Source of the DNA: Eunapius fragilis | Lineage: Eukaryota; Porifera; Demospongiae; Spongillida; Spongillidae | NCBI GenBank assembly: GCA_963681505.1 | Contig: OY811987.1 | Span: forward strand, 2,253,066-2,317,065 | Reading direction: 5' to 3' | DNA: 64,000 nt | Shown: piece after piece, positions 15,301-30,300 of the stretch | How positions within the stretch are numbered: the stretch's first letter is position 1 | Layout: each line of letters begins with the position of its first letter | Position numbers and translations under genes: made by a program | The notes under the pieces: generated by a model | Database searches by the model: none | Told to the model about the DNA's origin: nothing | Seen by the model: only the letters and a program-made list of their open reading frames with translations

Positions 15301-18300
15301 CACCCTAAACAACTCTTGATCATTGTTTAATGCCAATCACCACCTGCTACAGTGATGCTCGTTAAGTGACGCTCAGAATGCACAGTTACGCACAATTGCT
15401 CTCAGTGGTATTGCAAATTTGTTATCATCTCCTCCACGTTCGGTGTCTCAGTGTAAATGTCATACGTTTAGCAATGACACATATGTCTTTTTAAAAATGA
15501 CATTGCAAAACCTCTTTGTGTTGTGGTATGGTTTACTGTCCAGGGTAAAATGGTCAACTTATAGTTTTAAATCCGCTGGCCCTATCTTTAAGAGAAAGAG
15601 TTTACAGTATCTCTTGCTTCTGCAGACTCCTCACCTGAAGGGGCTGATGTAAGTCTCTCCGTCTCAAAACGTTGGATTTAGTAGTCCTGTTCTTTTGCAC
15701 ACGAGTCAAAATTTTCAAACCAAAATCTTTGTACTGCAGAATTGCTTCATGCCGAATTACTACTGTTTTGTCAGCCATGCACATTCAGCATGCGCAATGC
15801 CTATAAACATCAGTAATATATATAGCCAAGTCCCTGTAAAGGTCATACTGGAAAGTAACAGCTCAGAACAGTGGAAAATTACAGACATTCGTGGTCCAAC
15901 AATTGAAGTGTTAATGTCAACATGGTAGCACATCTGTTACATAACTTTCAAAAAATCACGGTAGCCAACGCCCTCTATTTTGGTTTTCTTTTTGACAGAT
16001 GGCTGACTTAGTCTTTGTTAGAGCCTGTTAGTTAATCAATATTTGCTATGCCCTATTTAGTACCAAACCATTTTATTAACAAGTAACTAAAACCATTGTC
16101 TACGAGAAAGTTGGTGGTATATAGGATTTGAAGGCAATTGGTGCTGTAAAAAGCAAGGAAACAAGCTCACAGAAGGGAAAATGTAATAGTCGTATTTTTA
16201 GCACATCCTCCCCCCCCCCCCCCCCCAGCACGTAGCGAGTGAAGTAATCCGACGTCCATGGATCTGGGTACCTAACTTTTGGAGAGAGGATGTTAAGTTT
16301 GACGTCCCTCGATCAAAACAATCCAGAACATTATCGTAATAGTACAAAAATTTATTTAAAATTACGTCTTACAAGTAATCTAATTATGCATCTTACATAG
16401 ACCGTATAGTCGATTGTTTACCAAAATATAACATCGACTATTTTATATGAAAGCGGCTCTTCCAGCCGCTATGGTGAAAATTTCATTGTTTAAAAGTGTT
16501 CCTATCCCAAGTTATGTATTGCCAAGAAGAAGGAGGAGACCATATTCTGGGACTGGGTACGAGGACAGGCAGTACCCTTTTGTTCTCTACAACCGCGCAA
16601 TTCTGTGTCATAAAACAAAGACATTTTTGACTTCTAACTCAATTGCTATAACAAGCTAAATGATCCAATTATCAGGAGTCTTGTTAGAGATGGGTTGCAT
16701 GTTCTAATGAGATTCATAGTCCAACTCAAATCCTATATGGATGTTTCTAGCGAAACTTAGTATGCGCATCTAATAATATTTGCAGTTCTCATAAATTACT
16801 ACCTGAACATAGTGTAAAAGGTTACTCTACTTATTTCACAACCGTGATTCCATTGCTAGCAGATCTTTTTGGTTTTAGATTTCCCCTAATTTGGACCCAG
16901 ATCACTCGCGGATGTGGTGTTAACAGTTACACCTCCATCACACTATCTCATCCCCAGGCTCCAATTGTAGTAGCACGTGCGTGAGGTATGCTTCTCTATG
17001 CACCTGGGATGCAGGATTTCTAGATATTTGAGGGTTGGGTTAAAGATGAAAGAGACATGAATTCAATGCCTTTTTAATAGCCACAGTAGATTTATAATGG
17101 AATAGTTTCCAGCAAAATCACCCTTATGATACTTTATCAAATATTCCAGGACAAGCAAAAGAAAAGTAGCGCTCGCAAAGAAATGGATGGTAATTATAAA
17201 TTCAGTGCCTTATAACTTTATGATGGACAGTCCAATTTAGGCTGCGCAAGGACCATTTGAAAGAAACTCTTTGGAGTTCACAGAAAATGAAAAAAAATTA
17301 GAAAACTTGAAAAACTACACAGAAGGGTGAATCTACTGGACACTGTCCCAAATATACAATCGTTTAATTGCATTTATTGATTTAATGCCTTTTCAATACT
17401 CCGTATGAACACTGTTCATTTTCCTATCCATGTGATTGATTGCAATCTGCATCAATGGATTCCTGATCATGTAGGACCCATAGGCCTGCCACCCATTGGG
17501 TTTGAAAGCAAGCTGTATTTCTGTGAACCATACTTAAAAGAAATTAAAAAGATTGCAATTTGGTTTGAAGGCAATCTGTTTTTTAAAGTATGGTTCACAT
17601 ATGACAAATAATAGCTTGCTTTCTAACCAGATTGCTTGGCACAAGAAATACCTTGAACAACATCGGCAATACATGCAAAATTAAGTCATTCAACTGATAA
17701 TACATTTCAACAACAGCGCATCAAGCACAAATGGTGGAAGTTAGCACATTATTACAAATATATCATCCACTCAATGAACTTGTATGATGAATCAGTGTGC
17801 ATTTGCCAATGCAATATAATATTCTCTCACATACCTGGCGGTGGTGTTGAGATGACCAGTCTGTTTTGTCTGAAAGGCAAAGCTCCCGAACCTCACTCAG
17901 CATTGCTGACATAAGGGTTGAACCAAGATGAGATGTGTCAGTGAAAGTTTGCGACAAGGAGTCAGGAATGCCACGCCCGTTATTATAGGTAAATTGTGGT
18001 ATTTGTTCCATAAAACTGCATCTGCGTTTCATGTACCTGTAATGCACCAGGTCATAAAAGCTAGGATTGGTATTGCATTATTAAACATACTCAATAAACA
18101 GCTTCTGGGTTATCTTGTGATTCTTAACACATGGAGGCATTGCCTCCTTCAGCAGTTCAATGCATTTTCTGTCATCCAAGTCTGTATCGTCACTAAATTT
18201 CACTTTAGGCCCACCTGAATTTTAATAAGTTCAAAAATGCAGTTTTGTTATATAACAGTATTGATAAAGTTCATATAAAGTTATTTTACATGTTTGCAAG

Positions 18301-21300
18301 GAGTCATCATCAGGTCTACTTAGTCTATTGATTCTGGTATATTTATATAAGACAAAGGTCAGCCTTTGTGATAAAAAGGGAAGGGAAGTAACACAAAAGG
18401 ATATTTCAAGTATAAATACAGCTTGAGTAGCAAAGCTGGCAAAGGTAGACCATACCAAAAACACTGTAGTGCAGCATGAAACCAAAGGGTCCAAAGAAAC
18501 AAGTTGCATTCTTTGGTTTTTCAGAGATAAAGTAGACATCAATGAATGATTAACTGTATCCACCAAGTGCTTATTTTAGTTATGAATGTTTGATAAAAAC
18601 TTAATTTCCATCATCCCCATACAAATGTAGACCTGGGTTCACAGCAAAAATTATGACTGTTTGGTCATTGAAGGGACTTTGTTTCTTTTTAACAGTACTG
18701 ACATACAGTATGTAGGATCAGACCAATATGAGTAAGCTCTTATGCACATGTTTTCCTTACTGTGCGTGGAGAATAATGGATAGCTCAGCATGCACAGTTT
18801 GTTAGACATGTATTTTAAGCCATGCTTTTCTAGGCCCAATCTTATAAGGACCTGCCAATAATGAATGTTAATTTTAATTTTTGCTGCACATGCGGACATA
18901 CAATTGTATTCTTGGGATGGCAAAAGAAATGACAGAAGTACAATGAAATACTTATAAATATGGATACGTTAACATGGAACCGAAAGCAATAGTATGGCCA
19001 CGTACCATCTATGTACAGTCTTCTATCAATATCGCCATTTTTGCATGCTTGCAAATATTTGCACACCATTTGCACACTGTGGTCGACAAAATACTCATTT
19101 TGATCATGTCTGACATGTGGGGAACCCAATATATCCAATGTCGGGATTTCTTTTTTGATCCAACGTTGTGATTCTTCCAATGATCCACAAAATGGAACTT
19201 CAATGTACACTAACCATGTCAATCCTCTTGGCATTCGAAATGACAAGCCTGATTTGCAATCTTCCACATATCCCAGAATGAGTAAGTCAAAGAAAAACCA
19301 ATTAATGACTTTCATCAGTGCAGTGTATGCGGAAGAATTGTTTTTTTCTGATACCTATAATTATGCATAATTAAAACAAATACAATCATTCAAAGCACTT
19401 CTTACTTGTGACGGAAGCAGTGAAATATTAAAATAAATACTGCAATTAGCCACAGGTTTAAGCATGCACAGCTTTGTGATTGCAGCAAGTGGTGTAAATG
19501 CTTCATTAATTGCAATCACCACATATTTATTATACTTCAAAAGCTCTTTCCTAATGGAATGGGATTTCCCATTTCCTGCACCAGGGAAGTAAGAAGAAAA
19601 AATAAATAATTGATTATATGACAGAAGCTGTATTGAACTTACCAGGATTGCCATATACCACCTGGATGCATGCAAGGTCCTCAGGTGGTGCAGCTAATTT
19701 CCAGCAGATAGTTGTAACTTCATCCATAGGTTTCAGGCCCTAAAATATAGTTGATGCACACCATATAACGATGACAGTGTTGCAGGTTTTGAACCCAAGG
19801 AATTTACAAGTATACAGATACATGTAGGACACATGATTTTAGTTCAGTTAAAATGATGGACATTTGGTCTCGTCTCCATTTGGTACTTAAAGATCAATAA
19901 CGGGACCATACTTACCCTGATATTGGAATGTGACCTATCCTTATCCACTCACTAGAGTCAATAGTTTGATTAGGTGACCTATGAAGACTAAAAGGATGTA
20001 TGTTCCATTTTATTTGCATTGAGAAGATGAAAAGTAGTTCATGATTGTGTCACTAAGCAATCCACTAAGCAAACGATAAAAACAGATAGAACCTGTATTT
20101 TCTGAAAATTATAAGAACACTTTGAAAATAGCAGATTTTTCACAGGGAAAAGCAGTCCTCTCACAATTTTATAGGCATAACTTCAACTCTATTCAATTTT
20201 TATCCTTAGTACTGAAGGATTCAATCAATTGAGTACACCATGGTGCCATACCAAAAATTCAATGTACGAGACCAATAACTGAACCAAATCTAAACATTCA
20301 TAACCTTGCTGTAAATGATTCTGTAGTGTAGTGTACGCATGCGTTAGTGTAGCATACGGTATGCATGCGTATTGGTGGTGTGTTTGGCTATATAAGTGCA
20401 TGACTGATGTTATTATGTGCCCTTTGGTTGAACCGGAAATTATACAACATTACAGTGGTGTCAGAAGTGGGATGGCGGAACGGCAACCTATTCCGGTTTA
20501 CTCACATTGGGGGCCAATTTTACCTTGTGGATAACGCGAGTGGAGATGTATCTTCATGCGGCGAAGATCGCTACAGAGAAGCATGGACAAGAGCTGGTTT
20601 GTCTACTGGAGGACGAGCCCTTTAGACTGGTAAGTCAGCTTGGTTTAGTAACAGACACAGTGTCGTATGCTGAGGTGAAAGTGTGCCTTGCGTTGCACTT
20701 CGCGCCTGCAGGAGTGGAACTAGAGTGGCAGTCTCAACTACACGGTGCAAGGCAGGTGAGGGGTGAGACAGTCATACAGTTCGCCGGTAGGTTACGCGGG
20801 TTCGTTGACAGAGCGTACCCTAGTTGGTCGTCAGCACAGAGGTGGGAAGTTGTGCGTAACCAGTTTAGTGTCCTTTGGTTGAACCGGAAATTATACGACA
20901 TTACAATTCTGCCAAAAATGAAATGCCTCCGATAAACATGGAAGTATGGAAAATTGGACAGACATAAGTATCATTTAAAAATGAAGGTTATTTATCTTGC
21001 ACTGCATGCATGCATACTCAGAGCAGCGTAATGGAAAAAAAAACATGTGATAAAGATAAAGGCATGTTAAAATATCAATAGTGAAAATGAAAATGCAGGG
21101 GTGAACATGATGACGGATTAGAGACAATTTGTGCTTGGTATGTGCTATGTTTTACGGAACAACGAGGATGTTAACTGATCAGAACGAAAAAGCACGACAG
21201 AAATAAAACACTTGAGAACAAAAGAATAGAATGCACATGAGTCATCAGACACGTGATCATCTGGAAATGCAATGAATAATCTCAATTACAGAACTATGCA

Positions 21301-24300
21301 CACATAACACCTCCCTGTCAGCCATGAAGTATGCAGGTGAAAGGCGATACCACTACTTCCTGTTCCTGGTGCTGTGGCGAGGGTTGTTAACAGGACCATA
21401 CTCATTCCCAGTGGGAAGTCGGGGGTTACGTTGAGTTTTCTTTTGTGTGGCAGGCTGAGGCACTTAATCTCCTTGGTCCAAGTGTTCAGTACTTTCATGC
21501 GTCTCTGACTTTGCAAGTGGAAGGTCCTTAGATGGTAGTGGTTCTGCTGAAACCTGTAAGGAAGTCACGGTGGCAGGAAGCTCTCCAGGATCTGAATCCT
21601 CTAAAGAGCCATAGCGGTACTGCAGCTGCTCTAATGACGTACTCAGAGGGAGAAAACCAAGGAGGGAAGAGGAGAAAACAAGCCAGGGCTGAGGTGTTAC
21701 AACTGCTGGGAAGAGGGTCATGCTAAGTGCCCGAAACCTAAAGACAAAGCCCTATTGTACATAAAGACTGGCGCCAGAGATAAGTCGAGAGGGGTGCATG
21801 AGTAGATGGGTGCAAGTTGGAAGGGATAATCCTGGACACAGGGTGCGCACGAACCATGGTCAGGAAGGACATGGTGCCAGCGGGAAAAATCATGATGGGT
21901 GATGTGGTGACAATTCGTTGTGCTCATGGGGGGGACACAGTTTTGTATCCTTTAGCAGCAGTGGAGTTGTAGGTGGATGGTCTTAAAATGTCAGTGGAAG
22001 CCTCAATTTCAGAAAATCTACCAGTACCAGTACTCCTAGGGCAATATGTTGCACAGTTGGCTGAGTTACTCGGAAGAAGAGCCAATATCAGAGGAGGTAA
22101 TGGTGTTAGTCACTTGGGCCCAGGCACATAAGCAGCTGAAGGAGGAAATTTCGAGACAGGAGCAGGAAGTAATTAGGAACCGAAATCGATGCCGGAGCTG
22201 GAGGAGGTAGGTAAGTCAATTTCCACAGGTGGCAGATATGGCGGATACTAGTCTAGAGCAGGGTGCTAACAGAATTCGGCAGCAGGGGGACTGTCTAAAA
22301 AACAACAGGGAACGTCCAGTACTGGACGTGTCTAATGTTGAATTGGTACAATTGCAGAACGAGGATGAAACTCTGGCAAGGGTACGAGGGATGGCCGAGT
22401 AGAGGTTTTGTAAGGAAGGATAATTTGTTGTATAAAAATTGATATCCATTAAGAATAGGAAAAGCATTGCAGCAAAGCATTGGTAATATCAAAAGGGTGC
22501 AGGGCTACCGTGCTTAAGCTGGGGCATGAGATACTGTTGGCAGGCCATCTGGGACAAGAGAAAACGTGTTGAAGAATTCTAAGGCATTTCTACTGGCCAG
22601 AGACGTGGAAGAGTTTTGTCGTTGCTGTCCATGATGTCAGAAATCGACTACTCAGAAGGTAATGCTGTTACCGTTGATCCCTTCACCTGTGATTGCGTAG
22701 CCATTATTCACACGGATAGTCATGGACATTATCAAGCCACTTCCAAGGAGTAATAGCAGCAAATTATGCTGAGATAATTTCGCCCCTGATCGATCTGGTG
22801 AAAACATTGGCCCTTAACCTCCGCATTGTTATGTTGCCGTGCACGGAAATTCATTACCGTACACGGCAATTTAAAATGACGGTCTTTCAGGAGTCATAAA
22901 TTAATCTAGCGCTAATCCCATTTGTTCGCTGAACTCCTTTTAACGTGACAAACGAGTGCAATTATAATCTTCCATTGCTTGGAACAATGAAGGGTTAAGG
23001 GTCAAGACTACAAATCTATTGCTAGCCATGTTTTTCGGGTTGGTAACTCATATACTCGCAGTACAATATAGCTGGAGCGAATAAAAGTGCGTGACAACTC
23101 ATTGCTGACAATGCACACGAGTCAACAAATACATGTATGTATCACGATTTCAGCTATGGCATATAAACTTTAACCCGTGTGTACATAGGATCCTCACAGT
23201 GATAGTTTATGGCTCCTATCAGTCAGTATCAGTCAAGGTGTCTTGGTCGTCTGAGTGCAATGCTGTGTTTAGAAAGTTTAAAATGGTGTTGTGTTCTGCC
23301 TGTGTCCTAAACAGCCCAGATTTTAGTCAGAAATTTATCCTTCCCACGGATGCGTCAGACCGAGCGGTTGGTGCAGTGTTAAGCCAAGTGAACGAAGGAG
23401 GAAAATAACATCCAGTTGGTTACTTTAGTAAGAAGTGTTGCCTTGGAGGAGTGCTACTCAACCATCGTAAAAGCCATAAGGATGGGGTAGTAGCATTCAA
23501 GGTTTATCTGCTAGGGTGGGACTTCGTCATTGAAACTGACCATTGAGTGTTGCAGTGGTTGAACAGTTTGAAAGACAGCAACGCAAGGTTGATGAGGTAG
23601 AGTTTGACACTGCAAACGTATTCATTTTCAGTGCGACATCGGCCAGGAACGACTAACTCCAATGCAGATGCCCTGTCCAGGATTACGACAACAAAGGTAG
23701 TTGATGAAATTGAGGAGGAAGAAATGGGACGGAGCCGATTTGGACTGTAGTCTACATTGCGTGTGATAATTATAAATCTATTGGTTGACATGTGAGCATG
23801 CGCAAGTGGAGGGGGGGGGGGGGGGGGGGTATAAATTCATGTGTATGACCATTAAAGAGGGTTCTATTTCCTGTGTTTTGGTCCATTGTATTGCAGGGAA
23901 GGCGTAGGTTCTCGGGAATCCACCAAAACCATATTAGGCCTTGAAGACACAAAACTGAAAGTGAGCTTATGCGGATGAACCACATTCTAATACCCAAAGG
24001 TATTAACTGTGGCCCTTTACACATCGTATGAAGACTGTTCATGTGGAACATTATGTCACCAATAAGGAAATGCAGTTTCTAAAAATCTCTCATTTTATAT
24101 AAACATCATCATCCATGTATTTTCTAATCCTCATTTCTGATCCCCAAGTCACAACCTTTTTACATGCACATACACATTACTGTATTACTTAAAAACACCG
24201 TCTTGAAATAATTGCACACAAATTACAAGGTATAAGACAAATATTACATGCATTAATTAAGTTCATACACTTCATACTTTATGTGTCAAATATTTACCTC

Positions 24301-27300
24301 TCCATCTTTCAGTAATGCTCCAGGCATTTCTCCTAACATCGATTGATCAGATTCAATTAGATGAATGCAGGATCGACATGGAGAGCACTTGAATTGCCCA
24401 CTGAACTGAAGGAGGCGCTGCAGACAAGTGCACAGCAGTGATGAAGAACAATGCATAATTAAAAAAGCAAGCAACTTCATACCTCTTGAAGGTGGAAGGG
24501 TAACTTATTCACTTCAAACATGGCATATTGACGTTCAAATCGGCATGTTCTCTCCAAGAAAAAATCAAGTTCACCTTGTGTTAGGGAATTCTGGCAGTGA
24601 AGTACTTCAAATGGCTCTGGAACTCCATCATATATGGTTACTATAAGCTGCACTAACTCTACACTGCTGCAACCATGTCGCTTATGAATGACAAAGTGGT
24701 GGTCATCTGATTTTGGCAATATCATTATCCGAGGTTTAGGCAATGCATGATGTGTAAACATTATATCCAAAAAAACTCCCACAGCCTCCAATGGGTCAGA
24801 ATCAACTGCATGTGAAGCAGCTAGTGCTGCAGACTAACGTATTGGAATTTGTCATAAAAATGGTTAGTATTAAAGAAAAAGCACTTACCTGCACTCGACT
24901 GCTAAGTTCATTCCGCTGTTTTGGAGTATTTAATGTAAGAATGCTAATATCATGTACAATTCTAGCAACATCTGGCGGCATCGATTTAATTGAAGTGTAT
25001 AATCTTAGGATCTTCAGAATAGGGAAAAAAAGCAACCATTTGTGTTGAGCTTGCAAAAATGCTATCCGCTTAGACCACTCTTGTACTTTGTGTGTTAAAT
25101 CCGTAACCTATATCCAGATATGAAGATTAAAGGGATACTATAAAATTAGTCTCCCCTCCCGCAACTAACCATATAATCGGAATCCTGCTTAGCTGTTGAA
25201 CACCTTAGGAACTGTGTGGTTTTCATATTGGTCAATTCAGGGTGACATAGGTTCTTCAGTTGGGTAAACAAATCGAAAATCTTTGATGCAGTCTGGGTGG
25301 AACCAGGAGAAACATACTAGTAAACACATGCTAAGTGCATAAATGACCATAAATGCTTACCCACCTCATTAACGTGGTAGAAGTGTTTTATGTAGCATTT
25401 TGCATCTCGCGATGAGTCAATGAAGCCAAGTTTTGCAATGAATTCATTTACTTGTTGTCTGTCCCAGTTAACAGCTAATGGGGCACCGTCCTCTGTTGTT
25501 TGTAAACTTGCTTGGGCATATCTAAAGCACAGCTGATATTCAGGTGTCAAAGAGTCCATGTGCGATTCATAGTAACCAGTTGCAATTATGGCTTCTAAAA
25601 CCTGCATGCTATCCCCCTGAGCCAAAAAAAAAAAGATATGGTAAGGTTGCATTCGTACTAAAAAGCACAAACCTCAGTACTAGAAAACCATAAATAGATC
25701 TGTGAAATATTTGTGTTTGCTGTTTCTAGATGCTTCAATCCAGCACAAATATCTTTGATCATTGCTATTGCTGACATCAAATCGTGCAGAGTTTGATCTG
25801 GGTTTGTGAAAATCAAAATAAGTTCATAAGCAGCATAGAGATGATTTAGAACCGTATCATTGTACTGCTCATGTTGTAGTTGTGCTGTCAGCAGCTGGTA
25901 TTGCTGTTGAAATGCCTGTCGACCTTTAGCACCGACAAATTTTTTTTCCATTATAAACTTGTGGAATTCAGCACTATTGGCTGCAGCAGAAAAAAGGTTG
26001 AAGCATGCAAAAGTACTGGTTGTTGGAAGGCAAAGGATAGAGCACAACATTCTTAGTTTTTGGGAAGCAGTTTTCGGTGTTAGATCAGCTTTCCTATTGT
26101 TAGCACCATCAGCTATGGAGATAAGCTCTTTAAGCTGAGGGTCTTCTAGGCAACCTCTTAGCTGGTACTGAATACACACATCCTGTATCCTCTGTACATT
26201 CATAGATGCTTTTAACAGTTGAAGTATGTCAATAATGTGGAAGAGTTCGTCTTGGTTCATTTGTGGCTCATAAAGTGCAAAAAAGGTTCCCAGAACCTTT
26301 ACTTCATTTACCACATCAACTTCTGTCAAGTCATTTATGCCAGATGTTATATCAGAGTATTTTGCTGTACCATCCAGTAATTGATACAGCATTTTCTTTG
26401 AATTTGAGGCAGCCTCCAACAAACATTCCAATCCAGGGCAATCTGTCTTTAATACAGGAAGTGGAAATGGATTCAGAACAGATTGGATTGGAGGTTTAAC
26501 AGATTCATTCAATTTGCAAATTTGGGAATATTGAACGCGAAGGTAACTGGTGAAAAGCCGGCATGTGTGGAGCTGAAAAAATATTAAGATTTCCATGTAT
26601 GCAGAAATAGGTTGAATGAAGTGACTAATGTTCTCATTAAGAACCACAAGGTTTTTCAACGTCATATCTCTTGATATGCACAATGGATCTTCCATTTTCA
26701 GCTTAAATGTACCTGTACAGCCATTAGGCAACATCTTCCATTGCTTTGAAGAAGTTGCATTTTTTCCTGGAAGTTTTACATACTTTGAAATAGAGGCGTG
26801 AATATCAGGTGAGAAATTAATGCCAAAGTTTGCTAACAGAGATGGCAGTGTGCACCATTCAGGATGCCCAGGAACATATTTAATTAGCAAAATATTTAGC
26901 TGCTCATATTGCCTTCTAAATTCTTGCTGCAAACTGTCCAATGTTTCTAGCTCCATCAGCAGTTTTGAGTCTGAAGGCAGTGCATCCACCACACTGACCA
27001 AATCAGTAGCGTAGCAGCTAGCATACTGCTGCATGCCATCGTAAGTGATGTGATGCATCTCCAGGTTGGTACGCCAAGTCAAAAGTATGTTGCGAACTTT
27101 ATCAAGAAATTCAAAACATTTGGCGACTTCTGCATTGGATCTGTGTCTGCTTCCAATCTTGCCACAAATCTCTCCAACACTTATGATAATCGGAAGATGA
27201 TTATGAATTGACTCTAAATTTGTGCTTGAAATATCAGCTGCTTGACAGAAGGCTGCTATTATCCGCCAACAGAATTCCTGACGGGGTGATAGTGTTCTTT

Positions 27301-30300
27301 CCAATGAATTCAGTAGTTTTGCCTTAATTGTTCGAAGAGTTGAAGCATAAGTGCATTTTTGTGTCTTTTCTAATTCACAGCAAACCATCTTGAATCAATG
27401 AAAAATAATTAATTCTAATATTTCATTCAATATGCGTATAGAAAATACCTCATAGATGACATCCAGAATCACCTTATGAAATGTGGTTGTGTGAGTTTGA
27501 ATTTCATCCTGAAACATGTAGGTTAATAATAAGCCACAAAAGAATGTCTACACTCACAAGTATTTTTTGGGATATATTTTCTAGCAAATCATGAACATTG
27601 TCCCGAATGTATTTCTTGAGAAAGGATGTGAACTGATTCTTAAGATCAAATTGTTCAAAAAGCCCAGTGACATTAATCCGAAGCATTTCACATATAAACT
27701 GCCCTCCTTTATGATGAGAAGATATTTTTTTCAGAAAATCTAAAATATATCTCTGTGAAGTGTTGCTGACAAAAAACACAACAGAATAATATACTGCTGT
27801 AGAAAGTGATACACAAACTAGCTCACTTTGAAACTATTTCTTGAAGTATTGACTGCCATATTTTGTCACTGATTGACATATCGGGTGAAACCTTGCAATG
27901 AACTAGGTAGTTGCCAAGAAACTGCGTGTACATACGGATATAAATTATAGACAATGCACCCTCTAAGATCAACAGTGTTTATCTATATGTTTCAATTGAA
28001 ATAATGTGCCCACCAATGTGGAAATGATCATGGCATGGTGATCCATTCTATTAATTGCATGGTGACTGCCATTACTACCTTATATTGTAATTTCAAAAAT
28101 TTCAGACATGAATCAAAGTGTCTATATAAGATACATAACATTGCAATATTAGCAGAACATCTATCACCTAGTAAACGGCATGAACATTGCTCAAAGCAAA
28201 CTATTCCAATTTTAAACCATTGAAATTTGAATAAATATTTCTTTCAAAATGCAAACCTCTTGGGGCCATATTAAAGTAGGTAAAGATTTGTATAGATGCA
28301 GAATTTGATGAGCAGAAAGATCTTCGAAGTGTTTTGTAACCATTGCAATGATCTGTGTAGAGATATGCATTAGAGAATTTCAGAAAAAACACCAACCCTT
28401 ATCAAACCTTAGTGCTTAAATGGTCAACATGTCTCACAGCAAAATTATATTTGTCACACACGAAGAGTTTGATGCAATTGACCGCATCATCCTTAGTTAT
28501 ATCAATCAGCAGGATAAAAATATTTAACCACTTTTGAATTTCTGTCAAATGAGATTTATCTTCTGGATACTTCCTGTCATAAAATGTATCTATCAATTGC
28601 ACCAATGCTAGACCCTGAAAAATAGGTTGTGAACACATAATAGCCATAAAAAATTGTCACCTCTATAAGTCTTGCATATATTGGGTGCTGCTCCATGCGG
28701 AGTGTAACAGATTTCCTCAACCATTTCTCATACGTATTATAGAGAGCTGTCATGTGTATGGCTGTTACCAAGTCTCTCTCCACCAGAATCTCAAGGTAAT
28801 ATCTATAATACAAATTTCATAGATTATTAATTATGTTTGTCACAAATATGTAACGCACAATCACAGCATTTATATATTATCACAGTTATGTGCATTTCAT
28901 AAATAACCATTATTTCCACCAATATACTTACCACGCCATACCAAAGCACTATTAACTGATTCATAAATACAAGTCTGGTTTTAAAAGCATTTACACATTT
29001 ACTTATCAGTAATAGTACAATATAACATACTATGTGTTTAGGGGTCTAACCTCATATGGGAAAAAGGTCTCATTGTGTCACCCTTAATCACTAGGAATAC
29101 AAACTGCTCTCCTGAAAGTTGATAGTGTCGTGGCAATGCAAGACTGAAGTGAAACTCCAAAGCTGCCTTAATACCATCGACCATTTGTTCACTTAAAACA
29201 AGTCTTGTGTAATGCTGCATAAATGGATAGAATATAAAAAGTACCATTCTCCTAACTATATGCCAATCACACACCTTGACGAAACATTCATTCCACGTGT
29301 CAGAAAGAAAACCATCATCAACTCCGGTAGTGAATTTTGAATGACAACTCAATGCCAAGGAAACTGCAGATGATTTGCTTGTGAACTACATGCTAATATC
29401 ATTTTTTGCTTACCCCAAATGATGCATCGATACATGAAGTCTGATGGCAGAACATCTTCAGAGGGCTTTGAAAATTTAGCAATACTCTCTATAGTATGAA
29501 TTATCACTCCTGGCCTGTCAGATGAATAGAAGAAAAGGTTAGTGTAGTATTCAACCTATGTTTGCCAGACACAATCAATAACAAAACTTGTAGTCCACAA
29601 ATGAGCAGCTAACACGACAATGAATCCTATAAGCCCATGTAATAAAAACATTCTCTTTAGAAAATTGGCAGCAGTGTAAAAAGGAAGGAATCAAAGGTCA
29701 AATATTAAAGGAAAATGTAATAGTCCTGTATATTTTGCACATTTGTAAGGACATTATGTGTCTTAAATTAAAGATAGTGCAGGGACATTTTCACATGTGG
29801 AGTACCGACATTACAAGGTCTGATACCCCATCAGGTTCAAAAAAGTCACATTTTCTGGTAGATGTGTCCAAATTGGTTCTGATTTGGTACATACGTAGAA
29901 GGGTCCTGTTGCTATTGACTTATTCTGTTCATTAATATTTACTTTATCCGTTACGGAGATATAGATGTGCACGGTTTCCCGCTCAATTCGCTGCAGTGAA
30001 TTAGACATTCAATGTCTAGAAGGCGAGTGCTTAAATCATTGGCACGAATCGAGCAGGAAACCGTGTACACACTTTGCACAACTGTATTTCCATAACAGAA
30101 AAAGCAAAAATTATTTTAACAGAACAAATCAATGGCGACAGGACCCTTCTACGTATGTACCGAATTTGGATGCTCGCTCCTATCTGAAAATGTGGCCGTT
30201 AGTGAACCCTATGGTGTATCAGACCTTGTAGTGTCGGTACACCGCATGAGTAAGACACCAAAATGGATTCTCACTTATAGTAATAGTATGGTATGTTGCG

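Larger units (their letters stand above)
12522..17834. other. Transposon-filled 5.3-kb intron of the RNF213-like gene
   Basis: Donor after 17835 and acceptor above 12521 on the minus strand. The intron holds a gypsy RNase H remnant, an hAT remnant, a reverse-transcriptase 3' fragment, a half MITE, a dispersed 300-bp repeat and an inverted repeat, each listed separately. The stretch 14,680-16,080 shows only short open frames. One at 15,113-15,226 on the plus strand looks coding-like (AEILAEDRREIHTMLAKMD) but is unidentified. 12,600-13,190 holds a low-complexity A-rich stretch and nothing recognisable. Confidence 0.7.
19740..24297. other. 4.6-kb intron of the RNF213-like gene with gypsy-type elements
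   Basis: Contains one short LTR element (20,322-20,905) and decayed Ty3/gypsy pieces (21.6-23.8 kb), all on the strand opposite to the host gene. 19,760-20,310 and 20,910-21,460 show nothing recognisable. A 17-bp inverted repeat around 22,831-22,871 (GCCGTGCACGG / CCGTACACGGC) and a poly(G) run at about 23,811-23,829 are also present. Confidence 0.7.
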
